Origin: Pelagicoccus sp. SDUM812005
GTDB lineage: Bacteria; Verrucomicrobiota; Verrucomicrobiia; Opitutales; Opitutaceae
Direction of reading: 5' to 3'
Length of the DNA stretch: 64,000 nt
Assembly (NCBI RefSeq): GCF_031127875.1
Contig: NZ_JARXIA010000024.1
Location: 36,149-100,148 of the forward strand
Positions 8,629 through 18,296 of this stretch are shown in pieces. Position 1 is the first letter of the stretch. Every line of letters starts with the position of its first letter. The translations under genes were made by a program, and so were the position numbers. Below the pieces are notes generated by a model. The model was not told where the DNA came from. It saw only the letters and a program-made list of their open reading frames with translations, and ran no database searches.

Positions 8629-9765
8629 CTACTTGACCAGCTCGACCAGAGCGTGGAAGGCTTGCTTCGGCTGGTAATTCCGGTCGAAAAGCAGCGGATA
8701 ATCGGTGCGGCCCGCCATCGGCCAAGAGTTTCTCCAACTCGAACCGTCCTCCACTCCCCAGAAAGTCACTCGTGAGATCGTTTCGCTATGACGCAAAAAG
8801 AGCTCGAACAGACGGGAATAGCCGTCGGCAAGCTCCTTGCCCACCTCCGCAGGCAGGCCCGCCGCATATGGGTTAAACTCCTCCTGGAGTTCGAAATCCA
8901 AACTGATATCAGCGCCCATCTTCTCCTGGTCGGGAAACGGAAGCACCGAGATATCGAGCTCCGTAAACATGACCTGCAGCCCCGTTTCCTTCACGGCCAA
9001 GATGCTCGCTTCCAGATTTCCCAGATCCGGACCGCCTAGGCCATAATGCCCCTGGAAGCCGACGCCGTCGATCCGCACGCCCTTTTCCAGCAAAGCCTTG
9101 ACCATGCTCATCACCCCAGAGCGCTTGGCGGCTTTGAACATATTGTAATCGTTGTAATAAAGCTCAGCCTCGGGATCGGCCGCCGCCGCGTAGCGAAAAG
9201 CCTGCTCGATGTAGTCCGGACCAATGATCTCGAACCACTTGGATTTCCGCCAAGAGCCGTCTTCCTCGAAGGCCTCGTTAACCACGTCCCAGCCTTGGAC
9301 ACGCCCCTTGTACCGTCCCACTACCGTCTCGATGTGATGCTTCAAGCGACTCAACAAAAGCTCGCGGGACGCGGGCTTCCCGTTCTCGTCCTCGAAAACC
9401 CATGCGGGCGTTTGCTGGTGCCAGAGCAGAGTGTGCCCGACCACGAAAATGCCGTTCTCTTCGCTGAACGCAACCAGCGCGTCCGCCGACCGAAAATCGA
9501 ACTGCCCCGGCTCCGGCTGGATCTGCTCCCACTTCATGTCGTTCTCCGCCGTGAGCGTATTGAACTGGGCCGCCACCAAGGCCTGCCCCTCCGCGTCCGT
9601 TCCCATGATGTGCCCCGTATTCACCGCCGCCCCGATCATGAAATGCTCGGAGTAACGGTCTTTCAAACTTGCCGACTCCGACGAGCAACCCGCGGAGGAA
9701 ATCAAAATTACGCCGCTAACGATCGAAGCGACAAAAGAAGAAAGCAGTTTTCTTGAAGGTGTCAT
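8629..9765 (-). CDS. Endo-1,4-beta-xylanase, glycoside hydrolase family 10 lipoprotein
   Basis: A 378-residue single-domain GH10 enzyme. The acid/base Glu is E164 in WDVVNEAF and the nucleophile is E269 in FTELDIS. NTLTAENDMKWE and GHTLLWHQQTPAW are classic GH10 segments. The start at 9765 gives a proper lipoprotein signal (SSAGC, Cys27); a longer frame to 9864 adds a segment with no signal character. It would hydrolyse xylan or mixed xylo-oligosaccharides at the cell surface or in the periplasm. No carbohydrate-binding module and no adjacent utilisation genes are present. A TTAGC-CGC-GCTAA dyad lies about 115 bases upstream (9880-9892). Confidence 0.9.
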   Translation of the reverse strand: MTPSRKLLSSFVASIVSGVILISSAGCSSESASLKDRYSEHFMIGAAVNTGHIMGTDAEGQALVAAQFNTLTAENDMKWEQIQPEPGQFDFRSADALVAFSEENGIFVVGHTLLWHQQTPAWVFEDENGKPASRELLLSRLKHHIETVVGRYKGRVQGWDVVNEAFEEDGSWRKSKWFEIIGPDYIEQAFRYAAAADPEAELYYNDYNMFKAAKRSGVMSMVKALLEKGVRIDGVGFQGHYGLGGPDLGNLEASILAVKETGLQVMFTELDISVLPFPDQEKMGADISLDFELQEEFNPYAAGLPAEVGKELADGYSRLFELFLRHSETISRVTFWGVEDGSSWRNSWPMAGRTDYPLLFDRNYQPKQAFHALVELVK

Positions 9766-10030
9766 AAGAGGGGCGGAGCTACGGATCGCTTCGCGAAGAA
9801 ACGAATCAGGATAGAAAAATAAATCGAAGGGCCCAACCATCGGGCCAAAGCGGCCCACCCGCAATATTGAGCGCTCACATTAGCCGCGCTAACGATAGAC
9901 CTAGCCCGCTCCCGAGACGGATCTTGCCGGAACCGTCCTACAAATATTCTGACACAGAGAGGAAGGGATTGAACAAGCGCCGCACTTCGGCGATTTTGGC
10001 AATTACGGCAATCCTGCACCGCCCTCCCTA

Positions 10031-10810
10031 ATGAAAACCTTCTTTCTCGCTCTCATTCTTGGCATCTTTATCGGCTCGATCGTCACCAACTACTTCGCCG
10101 ACCCGCAAGCCTACCAGCACCTGAAGGAAGCAAAAGCGCGCCTCTTCGAAGAAGACGCCGCCCCCGAAGCCGAAACCAGCCTAGCCGACACCAGCGCCAC
10201 CTCCGAACCCGCCCAATTCCAAGTCGGCAGCGGAGACCTCGCAGCGAAGCGAGCCGCCGAGGAAGAAGAAAGCGCAAAACCGCTGCCGCTGCCCAAGCCT
10301 TCAACCAAAGCGAAAGCAGAACCCGAAGCGAAAGCAGACCCCAAAGCGAAAGCTGAACCCGAAGCGGAAACGCCCACCGCCCCAGAGGGCGACGCAGTCG
10401 AAACGGCCCCCGAGACCGAGTCCCCTTCCGCGCCCGAAACGTCCACCCAGGAAAGCGACTCTAGCCAAGAAAGCGCTCCCAAATCCCGCTCCGAAGCAAT
10501 CATCGAAGAAGGAACGAAAAAGGCGGAGGAAATCGCTAAAAGCGTATCCGAAAAGGCCAAGGAAGTGGCCGAAGACGCCAAGCCGCTGCTCGAGGACGGG
10601 ATCGACCTCACCATCGCCGCCGCCATCCGAGCCCAATACAAGCTCGAGCGCGGCATCGACTCCGACGCCATCGCCCTTTCCGTAAAAGACAAGATCGTCA
10701 CCCTCTCCGGCACCGTCGCATCGGAAGCCGCCAAGCAGCGGGCCATCGAAATCGCCGTCTTCACCAAAGGCGTGCACGGCGTGGAAGAGACTTTGAGCAT
10801 CGCCGAATAA
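10031..10810 (+). CDS. BON-domain protein with membrane anchor and charged low-complexity linker
   Basis: A 259-residue protein. A hydrophobic N-terminal segment (about 3-22) anchors or exports it. Residues about 35-165 are Ala/Glu/Lys/Pro-rich, with an imperfect repeat of AKAEPEAKADPK type around 95-115. A helical stretch (about 160-190) leads into a C-terminal BON domain (about 190-259: IALSVKDKIVTLSGTVASEA ... GVHGVEETLSI). BON domains bind phospholipid or other envelope components in OsmY-like proteins. The likely role is envelope stress or attachment; the linker composition suggests a spacer. Confidence 0.78.
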   Translation: MKTFFLALILGIFIGSIVTNYFADPQAYQHLKEAKARLFEEDAAPEAETSLADTSATSEPAQFQVGSGDLAAKRAAEEEESAKPLPLPKPSTKAKAEPEAKADPKAKAEPEAETPTAPEGDAVETAPETESPSAPETSTQESDSSQESAPKSRSEAIIEEGTKKAEEIAKSVSEKAKEVAEDAKPLLEDGIDLTIAAAIRAQYKLERGIDSDAIALSVKDKIVTLSGTVASEAAKQRAIEIAVFTKGVHGVEETLSIAE

Positions 10811-10861
10811 AGCGGGCCACTTGGAACGGGGCCTGCTCCCCAAGAGACCACTGCCTCTTCC

Positions 10862-12028
10862 ATGAAAAACGCCCTCATCGCTTTCGATAAGTTCAAAGAC
10901 GCCCTCACCGCCCACCAAGCCTGCGAGGCAGCTGCCTCCGCCCTCGCCCAGGCGCAACCGAGCTGGCAAATCGCCACCTCCCCCCTCGCCGACGGCGGGG
11001 ACGGATTTTGCGACACCCTCACTCGCCTCTGCGACGGCGAGTTCCTTGACTGCCAAGTCCGCGGTCCCCTCGGGCAAACGACGACTGCCCGCTACGGGCT
11101 GGTCGAAACCGCTCGGATTTCAGCTGCCGCCGCCCAGCGCCTGGCCCTCCCAGACTCGCTGCAAACCCTCGCCATCGTCGAATTCGCCCAATCCAGCGGC
11201 ATCGCCCTCGTCCCCCAAGAGCAACGCTCTCCCTGGACAACGACCAGCTACGGGCTCGGCCAGACCATCGCCCACGCCCAAGAACGCGGAGCCCAAGCCA
11301 TCCTCGTCGGACTCGGCGGCTCCGCCACCAACGACCTCGCTCTCGGAGCCCTGCAAGCCCTCGGATACCGCTTCCTCGACAGCCAAGGCCAAGACATCGA
11401 TACCTGCGCAGCGCCTGAAACCTGGCAGCAGATCGCCCGTATCCAAGCTCCGGATGCGCGCTTCGACCTTCCGCTCCGCATCGCTTGCGACGTCGAAAAC
11501 CCGCTCCTGGGGGAGAATGGAGCGACCGCCGTCTTCGGCCCCCAAAAAGGACTCAAGCCTGAGGACTTCCCGACCTTGGAAGCCGAAATGAAACGCCTCG
11601 CCGCACTCCTTTGCCACGCCACCGACGCCGACCTGTCCACCATGGCCACGCCCGGCAGCGGAGCAGCAGGAGGAGCCGCCTTCGGACTCATGCTGGGGCT
11701 CGGAGGACAATTGGTCCAGGGCGCCGAACTCGTTTTCGACTGGTCGGACCTCCACTCGAAGCTGGACGCAGCCGATTTAGTCATCACCGGCGAAGGCCGC
11801 TTCGACGCCTCTTCCCTGCAAGGAAAGGGCCCCGGCTCCCTCGCCACCCTTTGCCTCGACCGAAATAAGGAACTATTGGTGCTCGCCGGCAGTCTAGGAA
11901 CTCTGCCCAACTCCGAGCTCGCGTCCAAGGCCCGCGCCATTACGCCGCCCGGAACGCCCCTGCCACAAGCGATCGCGGAAACCGAAAGCAACATCCGGGC
12001 CGCCATCGCCCAGGAGCTCTCTCCGTAA
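10862..12028 (+). CDS. glxK: Glycerate 2-kinase (GlxK/GarK family)
   Basis: A 388-residue cytoplasmic enzyme. It shows the family start IAFDKFKDALTAHQACEAAA, the SPLADGGDGF motif, LVGLGGSATNDLALGALQALGYRF, the glycine-rich GSGAAGGAAFGL and VITGEGRFDASSLQGK. It phosphorylates D-glycerate to 2-phosphoglycerate, feeding products of glyoxylate, serine or sugar-acid breakdown into glycolysis. No tartronate semialdehyde reductase or glyoxylate genes are adjacent, so it stands alone 51 bases after the BON gene. Symbol given by family; glxK and garK cannot be separated here. Confidence 0.9.
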   Translation: MKNALIAFDKFKDALTAHQACEAAASALAQAQPSWQIATSPLADGGDGFCDTLTRLCDGEFLDCQVRGPLGQTTTARYGLVETARISAAAAQRLALPDSLQTLAIVEFAQSSGIALVPQEQRSPWTTTSYGLGQTIAHAQERGAQAILVGLGGSATNDLALGALQALGYRFLDSQGQDIDTCAAPETWQQIARIQAPDARFDLPLRIACDVENPLLGENGATAVFGPQKGLKPEDFPTLEAEMKRLAALLCHATDADLSTMATPGSGAAGGAAFGLMLGLGGQLVQGAELVFDWSDLHSKLDAADLVITGEGRFDASSLQGKGPGSLATLCLDRNKELLVLAGSLGTLPNSELASKARAITPPGTPLPQAIAETESNIRAAIAQELSP

Positions 12029-12212
12029 AGCCTGCGCAAAGCGTCAATATTCAGCAAAAGCGAGCCCGCCCAATCAAGGCACGCCCCCAATCGTCGAGTT
12101 AAATAGCCAGCCCACTGGGCGCCTGCGTTTATCGCGCTAAGTTAAATTCAGGCCGACGATCGAGGATTTCCTTGATCGAGCCCCCTCGCTAAAGCATTAA
12201 CTCCCACCCGAA

Positions 12213-12779
12213 ATGATGAGTACCGTCGAATCCGAGAAACGTCACGATGAAGAGCATCGCTCTCGCGTACACTCTCGCATCCGACGCACAAAGAAATTTC
12301 TCCGCCCCCTGCCCCGACGCGCCAACCTGCATCGCTGGCCCGTCATCAAATGGTTCGCCAAGGCCGCCCGCAAGACGCCGCACCTCTGGAAATTCGGCGA
12401 GCGCGAAGTCCGCATGGCCATCTACGTCGGCAGCATCATCGCCTTCCTCCCCATCTTCGGAGCCCAGTTCGCGGTCGCCTTCCTCGTAGCCCTCGCCCTG
12501 CGCGCCAACCTGCTCGTGATCATGTCCGTGCAGCTCATCACCAACCCCATCACCTTCGCACCCATCTACCTCCTCACGAAAATGTTCGGAGCATGGCTGG
12601 TCGACATCTGGGGACTGCCCTCCTTGCACTCCGGTATTTCCAAAGGAGCCTACGAAATGATCATCGGCGGACTGGTCGTCGGCGTCATCTTCGGATTCAT
12701 CCTCGACCTCATCTTCCGCTTCTTCGTATTCAGACGCCTAAATAAGAGCGTAAACGTTAAGCGGATGCTGAAAAGTTAG
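12213..12779 (+). CDS. DUF2062 membrane protein
   Basis: A 188-residue protein with a basic cytoplasmic N-terminus (about 1-65) and two or three membrane segments. It carries the DUF2062 hallmark: [32 protein letters not shown] and a final hydrophobic hairpin (about 150-172). Family members are small inner-membrane proteins of unknown function, sometimes linked to glycosyltransfer. The preceding 184 bases hold no gene. The next gene begins three bases after the stop if its TTG start is used. Confidence 0.8.
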   Translation: MMSTVESEKRHDEEHRSRVHSRIRRTKKFLRPLPRRANLHRWPVIKWFAKAARKTPHLWKFGEREVRMAIYVGSIIAFLPIFGAQFAVAFLVALALRANLLVIMSVQLITNPITFAPIYLLTKMFGAWLVDIWGLPSLHSGISKGAYEMIIGGLVVGVIFGFILDLIFRFFVFRRLNKSVNVKRMLKS

Positions 12780-12820
12780 GTTTGCCCAAACCGCAACGGC
12801 GCTCCAATTTCGCCAACTTC

Positions 12821-14116
12821 ATGCGGAGCGAACCAACGAACAAACGGGGAGCCGCGCCTCTCCCCCATGCCCTACTCGCCGTGCTGGCCCTCTTCTGCCT
12901 GCATTTCGCAGCCTCGGCACAGCATATCCAACATTCCAATACTAGCGGCAAAACGCAGCTCGGAATCGACGTCCTGGAAGCGAACCGCTTCGCCGAACTG
13001 AAGGGCAAACGAGTCGGACTGCTCACCCATCCCGCCGGCGTGAACCAAAACGGGATCAGCACCATCCACGTCCTGCACTCCGCTCGATCCGTCAACCTCA
13101 CCACCCTCTTCGGCCCCGAGCACGGCATCTACGGCAACGAAAAGGCCGACGTCCCCGTCCTGGACAAAGTCGATTCCCGCACCGGCCTGCCCGTCTACTC
13201 GCTCTACGGCAAGTACCGCAAGCCCACCCCGGAGATGCTGGCCAACATCGACACCCTCGTCATCGACCTGCAAGACGTCGGCACCCGCAGCTACACCTTC
13301 GTCAGCTGCATGAAGCTCGCCCTCGAAGCCTGCTTCCAAAACGGCAAGGAAGTCATCGTGCTCGACCGCCCCAACCCGCTCGGAGGACTCAAGGTCGACG
13401 GCCCCCCCCTCGAAGCCCAGTGGCAAAGCTACGTCGGCGCCTTCCAGGTCCCCTACGTCCACGGCCTCACCATCGGCGAACTCGCCCGCATGGCCGTATC
13501 CAAGCCAGGGATACTCAACATCACCGACGCCGAACGGCAGTCCGGCATCCTCAAAGTCGTCACCATGGAGAACTGGAACCGCTACATGAGCTGGCCGCAA
13601 ACCGGACTCAAATGGGTGCCCACCTCCCCCTACATTCCCGACTTCGAATCCGTCGTCGGCTACCCCATGACCGGGCTCGGCGCCCAGCTCGGCGGCTTCA
13701 AGCACGGCATCGGCTCCGAGTACCCCTTCCGCTGCCTGCGCTACGAAGGCGTCGACATCGACCAGCTGCTCGCCGAACTGGAAGCCTGCCACATCCCGGG
13801 AATCGCCTTCGTCAAAAGGAAGACCAACCAAGGCACCGGCCTCTACGTCCGCGTTACCGATTGGCAAAAGTGGCGACCCACCGAGCTCAGCTTCTACATG
13901 ATGCAGCTCACCGCTAAGCTCGAAGGCAGCAACCCCTTCGCCGCCGCCACCGAATCCCAAGCCAGCCTCTTCAACAAGCACACCGGCTCCACCAGCTGGT
14001 GGAACGAACTCGTCGCCAAAGGCGCCCGAGCCAACGTCAACGGATACATCACCCTCTGGCAACGCCAAGCCAAGCAATTCCAGATCGAAAGCCGACGCTA
14101 CTGGCTCTACGACTAG
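12821..14116 (+). CDS. namZ: Exo-beta-N-acetylmuramidase NamZ-like (DUF1343)
   Basis: A 431-residue secreted protein with a signal peptide ending ...AASAQ. The mature part matches DUF1343/Nam[70 protein letters not shown] and [10 protein letters not shown]. NamZ of Bacillus removes non-reducing MurNAc from peptidoglycan fragments, so a role in cell-wall turnover or scavenging is expected. A TTG at 12782 would extend the protein by 13 residues; the ATG at 12821 gives the better signal peptide. Conserved acidic residues of the active-site region are present (FGPEHG, DLQDVG). Confidence 0.85.
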   Translation: MRSEPTNKRGAAPLPHALLAVLALFCLHFAASAQHIQHSNTSGKTQLGIDVLEANRFAELKGKRVGLLTHPAGVNQNGISTIHVLHSARSVNLTTLFGPEHGIYGNEKADVPVLDKVDSRTGLPVYSLYGKYRKPTPEMLANIDTLVIDLQDVGTRSYTFVSCMKLALEACFQNGKEVIVLDRPNPLGGLKVDGPPLEAQWQSYVGAFQVPYVHGLTIGELARMAVSKPGILNITDAERQSGILKVVTMENWNRYMSWPQTGLKWVPTSPYIPDFESVVGYPMTGLGAQLGGFKHGIGSEYPFRCLRYEGVDIDQLLAELEACHIPGIAFVKRKTNQGTGLYVRVTDWQKWRPTELSFYMMQLTAKLEGSNPFAAATESQASLFNKHTGSTSWWNELVAKGARANVNGYITLWQRQAKQFQIESRRYWLYD

Positions 14117-14242
14117 TCGATCTGCTAGGTGACATGTATCCGCTTTTCGGATAAGCTCCGCCGCGCCGCCCGCAAAAGGCGCCCCCTTTCCTTACTCCAA
14201 ATCTAGAACCCAAAACCAATCACCCAAAAAACGAATCAAGAG

Positions 14243-15286
14243 ATGCCAAGACCCGTCACACTCTTCACCGGCCAATGGGCCGACCTCTCACTCGCGGAAC
14301 TCGCTCCGCTCGCCAAGCAAATGGGCTACGACGGCCTCGAGCTCGCCTGCTGGGGAGACCACTTCGACGTCGCCCAAGCCGCCAAGAGCAAAAAGTACTG
14401 CCAAGACAAGTGGGCCCTGCTCGAAGAGCACGGACTCACCTGCTACTCCATCTCCAACCACCTCGTCGGCCAAGCCGTCTGCGACAATATCGACGAACGC
14501 CACAAGGCCATCCTCTCCCCTGAAATCTGGGGCGACGGAGAACCCGAAGGCGTACGCAAGCGCGCCGCCAAGGAAATGATCCGCACCGCCAAGGCCGCCC
14601 GCAAGTTCTTCGACTGCAAGCCAGGCCGCGGCAAGACCGACGACTTCCCCGTCTGCGTCAACGGCTTCACCGGATCCTCCATCTGGCACGCCCTCTACGC
14701 CTTCCCGCCCACGGACCAAGCCTTCCTCGACAAAGGCTACGACGACTTCGCCAAGCGCTGGATTCCCATCCTCAACGCCTTCGACAAGGTAAACGTAAAC
14801 TTCGGCCTCGAAGTCCACCCCACCGAAATTGCCTTCGACACCGCCTCCGCCCGCCGCGCCATCAAGGCCGTCAAGGGACACAAGCGCTTCGGCTTCAACT
14901 ACGATCCCTCCCACCTCGGCTACCAAGGCGTCGACTACGTTCGCTTCATCCGCGAATTCTCCGACCGCATCTACCACGTCCACATGAAGGACGTCTGGTG
15001 GGGACACGGCGACGGCTCCGTAGGCGTCTTCGGCGGGCATACCAATTTCGGCGACCCCAAACGCTACTGGGACTTCCGCTCCCTCGGCCACGGCGACATC
15101 AACTTCGAGGAAATCATCGTCGCCCTCAATGACATCGGCTACCAAGGCCCCCTCTCCGTGGAATGGGAAGACATCCGCATGGACCGCGTGCACGGCGGAT
15201 CGGAAGCCTCCGACTTCGTTCGCGCCGTCGACTTCCCACCCAGCAACGTCGCCTTCGACGCTGCCTTCGACAAGGAGAAGCAGTAA
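14243..15286 (+). CDS. Sugar phosphate isomerase/epimerase family protein (xylose-isomerase-like TIM barrel)
   Basis: A 347-residue cytoplasmic protein with an AP-endonuclease-2/xylose-isomerase-like barrel. [31 protein letters not shown] (metal-ligand Glu and His), [28 protein letters not shown] and [11 protein letters not shown] supply the expected Glu/Asp/His metal site. It is probably an isomerase, epimerase or dehydratase of a sugar or inositol derivative. The Gfo/Idh/MocA oxidoreductase 40 bases downstream probably works in the same pathway, a pairing very common in Verrucomicrobiota and Planctomycetota. Confidence 0.85.
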   Translation: MPRPVTLFTGQWADLSLAELAPLAKQMGYDGLELACWGDHFDVAQAAKSKKYCQDKWALLEEHGLTCYSISNHLVGQAVCDNIDERHKAILSPEIWGDGEPEGVRKRAAKEMIRTAKAARKFFDCKPGRGKTDDFPVCVNGFTGSSIWHALYAFPPTDQAFLDKGYDDFAKRWIPILNAFDKVNVNFGLEVHPTEIAFDTASARRAIKAVKGHKRFGFNYDPSHLGYQGVDYVRFIREFSDRIYHVHMKDVWWGHGDGSVGVFGGHTNFGDPKRYWDFRSLGHGDINFEEIIVALNDIGYQGPLSVEWEDIRMDRVHGGSEASDFVRAVDFPPSNVAFDAAFDKEKQ

Positions 15287-15326
15287 GCCCCAACCCAGCA
15301 GCTAGAACCCAACACCCAATTTTGTA

Positions 15327-16484
15327 ATGAAAAGAAAACTACGCATGGGAATGGTAGGAGGCGGACAAGGAGCCTTTATCGGAGCCGTCCACCGCGCCGC
15401 CGCCAACCTCGACGGACAAATCGAACTCGTAGCCGGAGCATTCTCCTCCGACCCGAAACGCTCCAAGGATTCCGGCAAGGAACTCTACGTCGCGCCCGAC
15501 CGCTGCTACTCCAGCTACCAGGAGATGGCTAAGGCCGAAGCCGCCCTACCCGCCGACCAACGGATCGATTTCGTATCCATCGTCACCCCTAACCACACGC
15601 ACTTCGACGTATCCAAGACCTTCCTACAAGCAGGCTTCAACGTCATCTGCGACAAGCCCGCCACCTTCGATCTCGCCGAAGCTAAAAAGCTCCGCACCAT
15701 CGTGAAGAAGTCCGGCAAGGTCTACGCCCTCACCCACAACTACACCGGATACCCCATGGTCAAGGAAGCCCGCGACATGGTATCCAAGGGCAAGATCGGC
15801 AAGGTCCTCAAGATCGTAGCCGAGTACCCGCAAGGCTGGTTGCTCTCCGCCCTCGAAAAAGAAGACCAAAAGCAAGCCGCCTGGCGCACCGACCCGAAAC
15901 GGGCCGGAGCCTCATGCTGTATCGGAGATATCGGTACGCACGCCGAAAACCTAGCCCGCTACATCACCGGGCTCAAGATTACCGAGCTCTGCGCCGACTT
16001 CACCACCTTCGTTCCCGGCCGCCTCCTGGAAGACGACGGAAACATGCTCGTCCACTACGACAACGGAGCTCGCGGCGTCCTCTACGCCTCACAGATCTCC
16101 GCCGGTGAAGAGAACAACCTGAACATTCGCATCTACGGCGAGAAAGCCTCCCTCGAGTGGTTCCAGGAGCATCCCAACGAGCTCATCGTCAAATACAACG
16201 ACAAGCCACGCCAAATCCTGCGCCGCGGCAACGCCTACCTAAGCAAGGCCGCCCAGGAAGCCAGCCGCATCCCAGCCGGCCACCAGGAAGCCTTCCTCGA
16301 GGCCTTCGCTAACATCTACCGAGCCGCCGCCAAGGCCATCGATTGCGAAGTCCACGGCAGGAAGCTCCCCAAGAACCTAGACTTCCCCACCATCGAGGAC
16401 GGAGTCGAAGGCATGGCCTTCATCGAAACCGCCGTAAAGTCCGCCAAGGCCAAGGCCAAGTGGACCAAGTTCGTCAAAGCCTAG
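15327..16484 (+). CDS. Gfo/Idh/MocA-family oxidoreductase
   Basis: A 385-residue NAD(P)-dependent dehydrogenase. The Rossmann motif GMVGGGQGAFIGAVHR is at about 8-23, the dinucleotide-domain end is CDKPATFDLAEAKKL (Lys of the EKP/DKP motif), and the substrate domain carries GDIGTHAENL (catalytic His region). It oxidises or reduces a sugar or inositol hydroxyl. It forms an operon with the preceding isomerase and ends in a strong terminator. No signal peptide, so it is cytoplasmic. Substrate unknown. Confidence 0.88.
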   Translation: MKRKLRMGMVGGGQGAFIGAVHRAAANLDGQIELVAGAFSSDPKRSKDSGKELYVAPDRCYSSYQEMAKAEAALPADQRIDFVSIVTPNHTHFDVSKTFLQAGFNVICDKPATFDLAEAKKLRTIVKKSGKVYALTHNYTGYPMVKEARDMVSKGKIGKVLKIVAEYPQGWLLSALEKEDQKQAAWRTDPKRAGASCCIGDIGTHAENLARYITGLKITELCADFTTFVPGRLLEDDGNMLVHYDNGARGVLYASQISAGEENNLNIRIYGEKASLEWFQEHPNELIVKYNDKPRQILRRGNAYLSKAAQEASRIPAGHQEAFLEAFANIYRAAAKAIDCEVHGRKLPKNLDFPTIEDGVEGMAFIETAVKSAKAKAKWTKFVKA

Positions 16485-16513
16485 AAAAGCGGACGAACCT
16501 AAAAAATACTTTC

Positions 16514-16544
16514 AAAGGACGCCTCCCGCAGGCGTCCTTTTTTT
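16514..16544 (+). terminator. Rho-independent terminator of the isomerase/oxidoreductase operon
   Basis: AAAGGACGCCT and AGGCGTCCTTT form an 11-bp stem around a CCCGC loop, followed directly by TTTT. It lies 30 bases after the oxidoreductase stop and before the convergent LysR gene. Confidence 0.92.
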
Positions 16545-16589
16545 CGTAGCGCTGAGCCTTAGCCAGCCGCCGCGACGCCCAACAGCCCC

Positions 16590-17489
16590 TTACTTCGCAT
16601 CGATCGAATACGCCACCTCGCGTATCAGGTCTACGAATACGCGAGCCCCCGGCGACAAGTAGCGACGCGAGTGGGTCAAAGCGAACAGCAAGCGCGTCAT
16701 CCGCTCCGACACCAAGGAACGGTAGACGATATCGAACGGCAAGTGCTCCTCCTTCGCCATAGCCGGCAAGATCGCCACCCCCATGCCGAGGTTCACCATC
16801 TCCTTAACCGAACGCACCTGGGAGCAAAGCCCCACCACCTTGGGCTGGATGTTCATGCGATCGAAGAAATCGAAAACCTTGTCACCCAAAGTCGCCGACT
16901 CTCCCAACATCACCAAAGGCTCGTCCTTAAAGTCGTCGATCGAAACCTTCGACTCCTGAGTCGCCAAGCGGTGATGCTTCGAAACCGCCAGCACCAAGTC
17001 CTCCCTCAAGATCGGCTCCGCGTCGATCGTCGGCGTATCGCCCGTATAGGACGAGATGGCGACCTCGATCTGCCCGCTCGAAACGTCGTCGATCAAACGC
17101 CGTCGCAAGCTCTCCTGCACGTGCACCTCCAAGTTCGGATAGCGCTCCCGGCACATGCGGATGATCGGCGGAATAAAGTACGGCGTCACCGAAGGCGTGA
17201 CCCCCACCTTCACCACTCCGGATATGTCCTCCTCGTTCTCCTTGATCTGACGCTCGGCGTTCTCCACCTCCATCAAGATGTTGCGGGCCCGCTTCTCCAA
17301 AAACTCGCCCGCCCGCGTCAACTCAGCCCGACGGCCCAGGCGATTGAAGAGCTTCTGCCCCAGCTCGCCCTCCAGCTTGATGATTTGCGCGCTCAATGAA
17401 GGCTGCGACACAAAGCATTTCTCCGCCGCCCGCGTGAAGTTTCCCTCCTCCGCCACCGCCAAAAAGTACCTGAGCTGATGTAGTTCCAT
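16590..17489 (-). CDS. LysR-type transcriptional regulator
   Basis: A 299-residue regulator. The winged helix-turn-helix is at the N-terminus (LRYFLAVAEEGNFTRAAEKC, FVSQPSLSAQIIKLE), and the C-terminal LysR substrate-binding domain (about 90-295) follows. The N-terminus is most like the CynR/OxyR-type subgroup, but the paired redox cysteines of OxyR are not in place: one Cys is at VVGLCSQ and another in the HTH. The effector is therefore probably a small molecule. The neighbouring divergent gene encodes a small membrane protein and is the nearest candidate target. Confidence 0.9.
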   Translation of the reverse strand: MELHQLRYFLAVAEEGNFTRAAEKCFVSQPSLSAQIIKLEGELGQKLFNRLGRRAELTRAGEFLEKRARNILMEVENAERQIKENEEDISGVVKVGVTPSVTPYFIPPIIRMCRERYPNLEVHVQESLRRRLIDDVSSGQIEVAISSYTGDTPTIDAEPILREDLVLAVSKHHRLATQESKVSIDDFKDEPLVMLGESATLGDKVFDFFDRMNIQPKVVGLCSQVRSVKEMVNLGMGVAILPAMAKEEHLPFDIVYRSLVSERMTRLLFALTHSRRYLSPGARVFVDLIREVAYSIDAK

Positions 17490-17582
17490 AGTCGAATCCT
17501 ATGGATTGCATAATTTATTAGTATTTCAACTTATAAATGAAATCCGATATAGTACCCACGCTGGCAACACCAGCATCCAACA

Positions 17583-17795
17583 ATGAACACACACTACACC
17601 AGACACATAATCGTAGCATCCTTGATCGCCTTCGTAGCCGGTCTCGGAATTCTGAACCTCTACACCGGTTCGGAAATGCTTACAGCGAGTACTGCGGTCA
17701 TCGTAGCACTCGGATTCCTAGGAGCGCTCGAGCTGCGCCGGGGGACTGGCTCCCGTTTGAAACCACGCCAGGTGAAGAAACGCTCGCACGCTTAA
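17583..17795 (+). CDS. Small two-segment membrane protein
   Basis: A 70-residue frame with two hydrophobic segments (about 9-26 and 33-49) and a basic C-terminal tail (RGTGSRLKPRQVKKRS). It lies divergent to the LysR gene and is followed by a hairpin terminator. An overlapping frame at 17537-17845 has no hydrophobic pattern and is less likely. No family recognised; it is real only on composition and position. Confidence 0.5.
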   Translation: MNTHYTRHIIVASLIAFVAGLGILNLYTGSEMLTASTAVIVALGFLGALELRRGTGSRLKPRQVKKRSHA

Positions 17796-17843
17796 ATAGC
17801 CGATCTCGAATTAAAGAAAACGATAGGGACCAACATCCCGACT

Positions 17844-17880
17844 AAAACCAAAGCCCTCAGCTTCACCGCTGGGGGTTTTG
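17844..17880 (+). terminator. Hairpin terminator after the small membrane protein
   Basis: CCCTCAGC and GCTGGGG pair across a TTCACC loop, with outer AAAACC/GGTTTT arms; the right arm ends in TTTT. It lies about 50 bases after the small gene. Confidence 0.75.
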
Positions 17881-17948
17881 CAATTTCCAGGTTCCGTCTC
17901 CCCCAAGCCCCCATCCCCTCCCCCCCAGAAAGCAAGCCCTCACCCGAA

Positions 17949-17982
17949 GCGCTTTACATAACAACGTTGTTGGAAAAAGCGC
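17949..17982. repeat. Long dyad with AACAACGTTGTT core (copy 1)
   Basis: The two 17-base half sites match at 13 of 17 positions: GCGCTTT outer arms and a perfect AACAACGTTGTT core at 17960-17971. There is no loop, which favours binding by a dimeric protein over an RNA hairpin. It is the most divergent of four copies in the window. Confidence 0.7.
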
Positions 17983-18031
17983 ACGCCTCCCGAGCTCACG
18001 CCTCCTAGTCGCCCCAGCCGCCCTCCCGACT

Positions 18032-18069
18032 GCGCAGTTTTCGTATCAACGTTGATGACAAAAGCGCGC
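18032..18069. repeat. Long dyad with ATCAACGTTGAT core (copy 2)
   Basis: Core ATCAACGTTGAT at 18045-18056; 19-base half sites match at 14 of 19 positions, including GCGC outer arms and TTTT/AAAA. Its centre is 85 bases from copy 1. Confidence 0.75.
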
Positions 18070-18296
18070 GCTTCTCGATCCTTGCATTTCCTTATTTTTT
18101 CTCGCCTTGCCTTTCCTGCCTCCCCCGTGGGCGTGTTTATTCAAGGCAGCGGGCCTGCCTCGCGCCCACGGAGCGGACGCCCCACTTCGCTGCAGCCAAG
18201 ACCGAAACTCTCGAGTCGAAACCGGCGCTGAGCTAAAAATCCCATCGTTCGAGCCGATTACTCACTCAAGGCCATGCGCCTTGCGAAATTTCATCG

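Larger units (their letters stand above)
17796..18296. other. C-rich intergenic region carrying two long dyads
   Basis: About 500 bases without a credible gene. After the terminator at 17844-17880 comes a C-rich stretch with the two ACGT-centred dyads at 17949-17982 and 18032-18069, described separately. Between them lies CCTAGTCGCCCCAGCC (18004-18019). A near-identical 16-mer occurs between the second pair of dyads at 42468-42483. The remaining about 220 bases before the SprA-like gene show no clear signal. Confidence 0.6.
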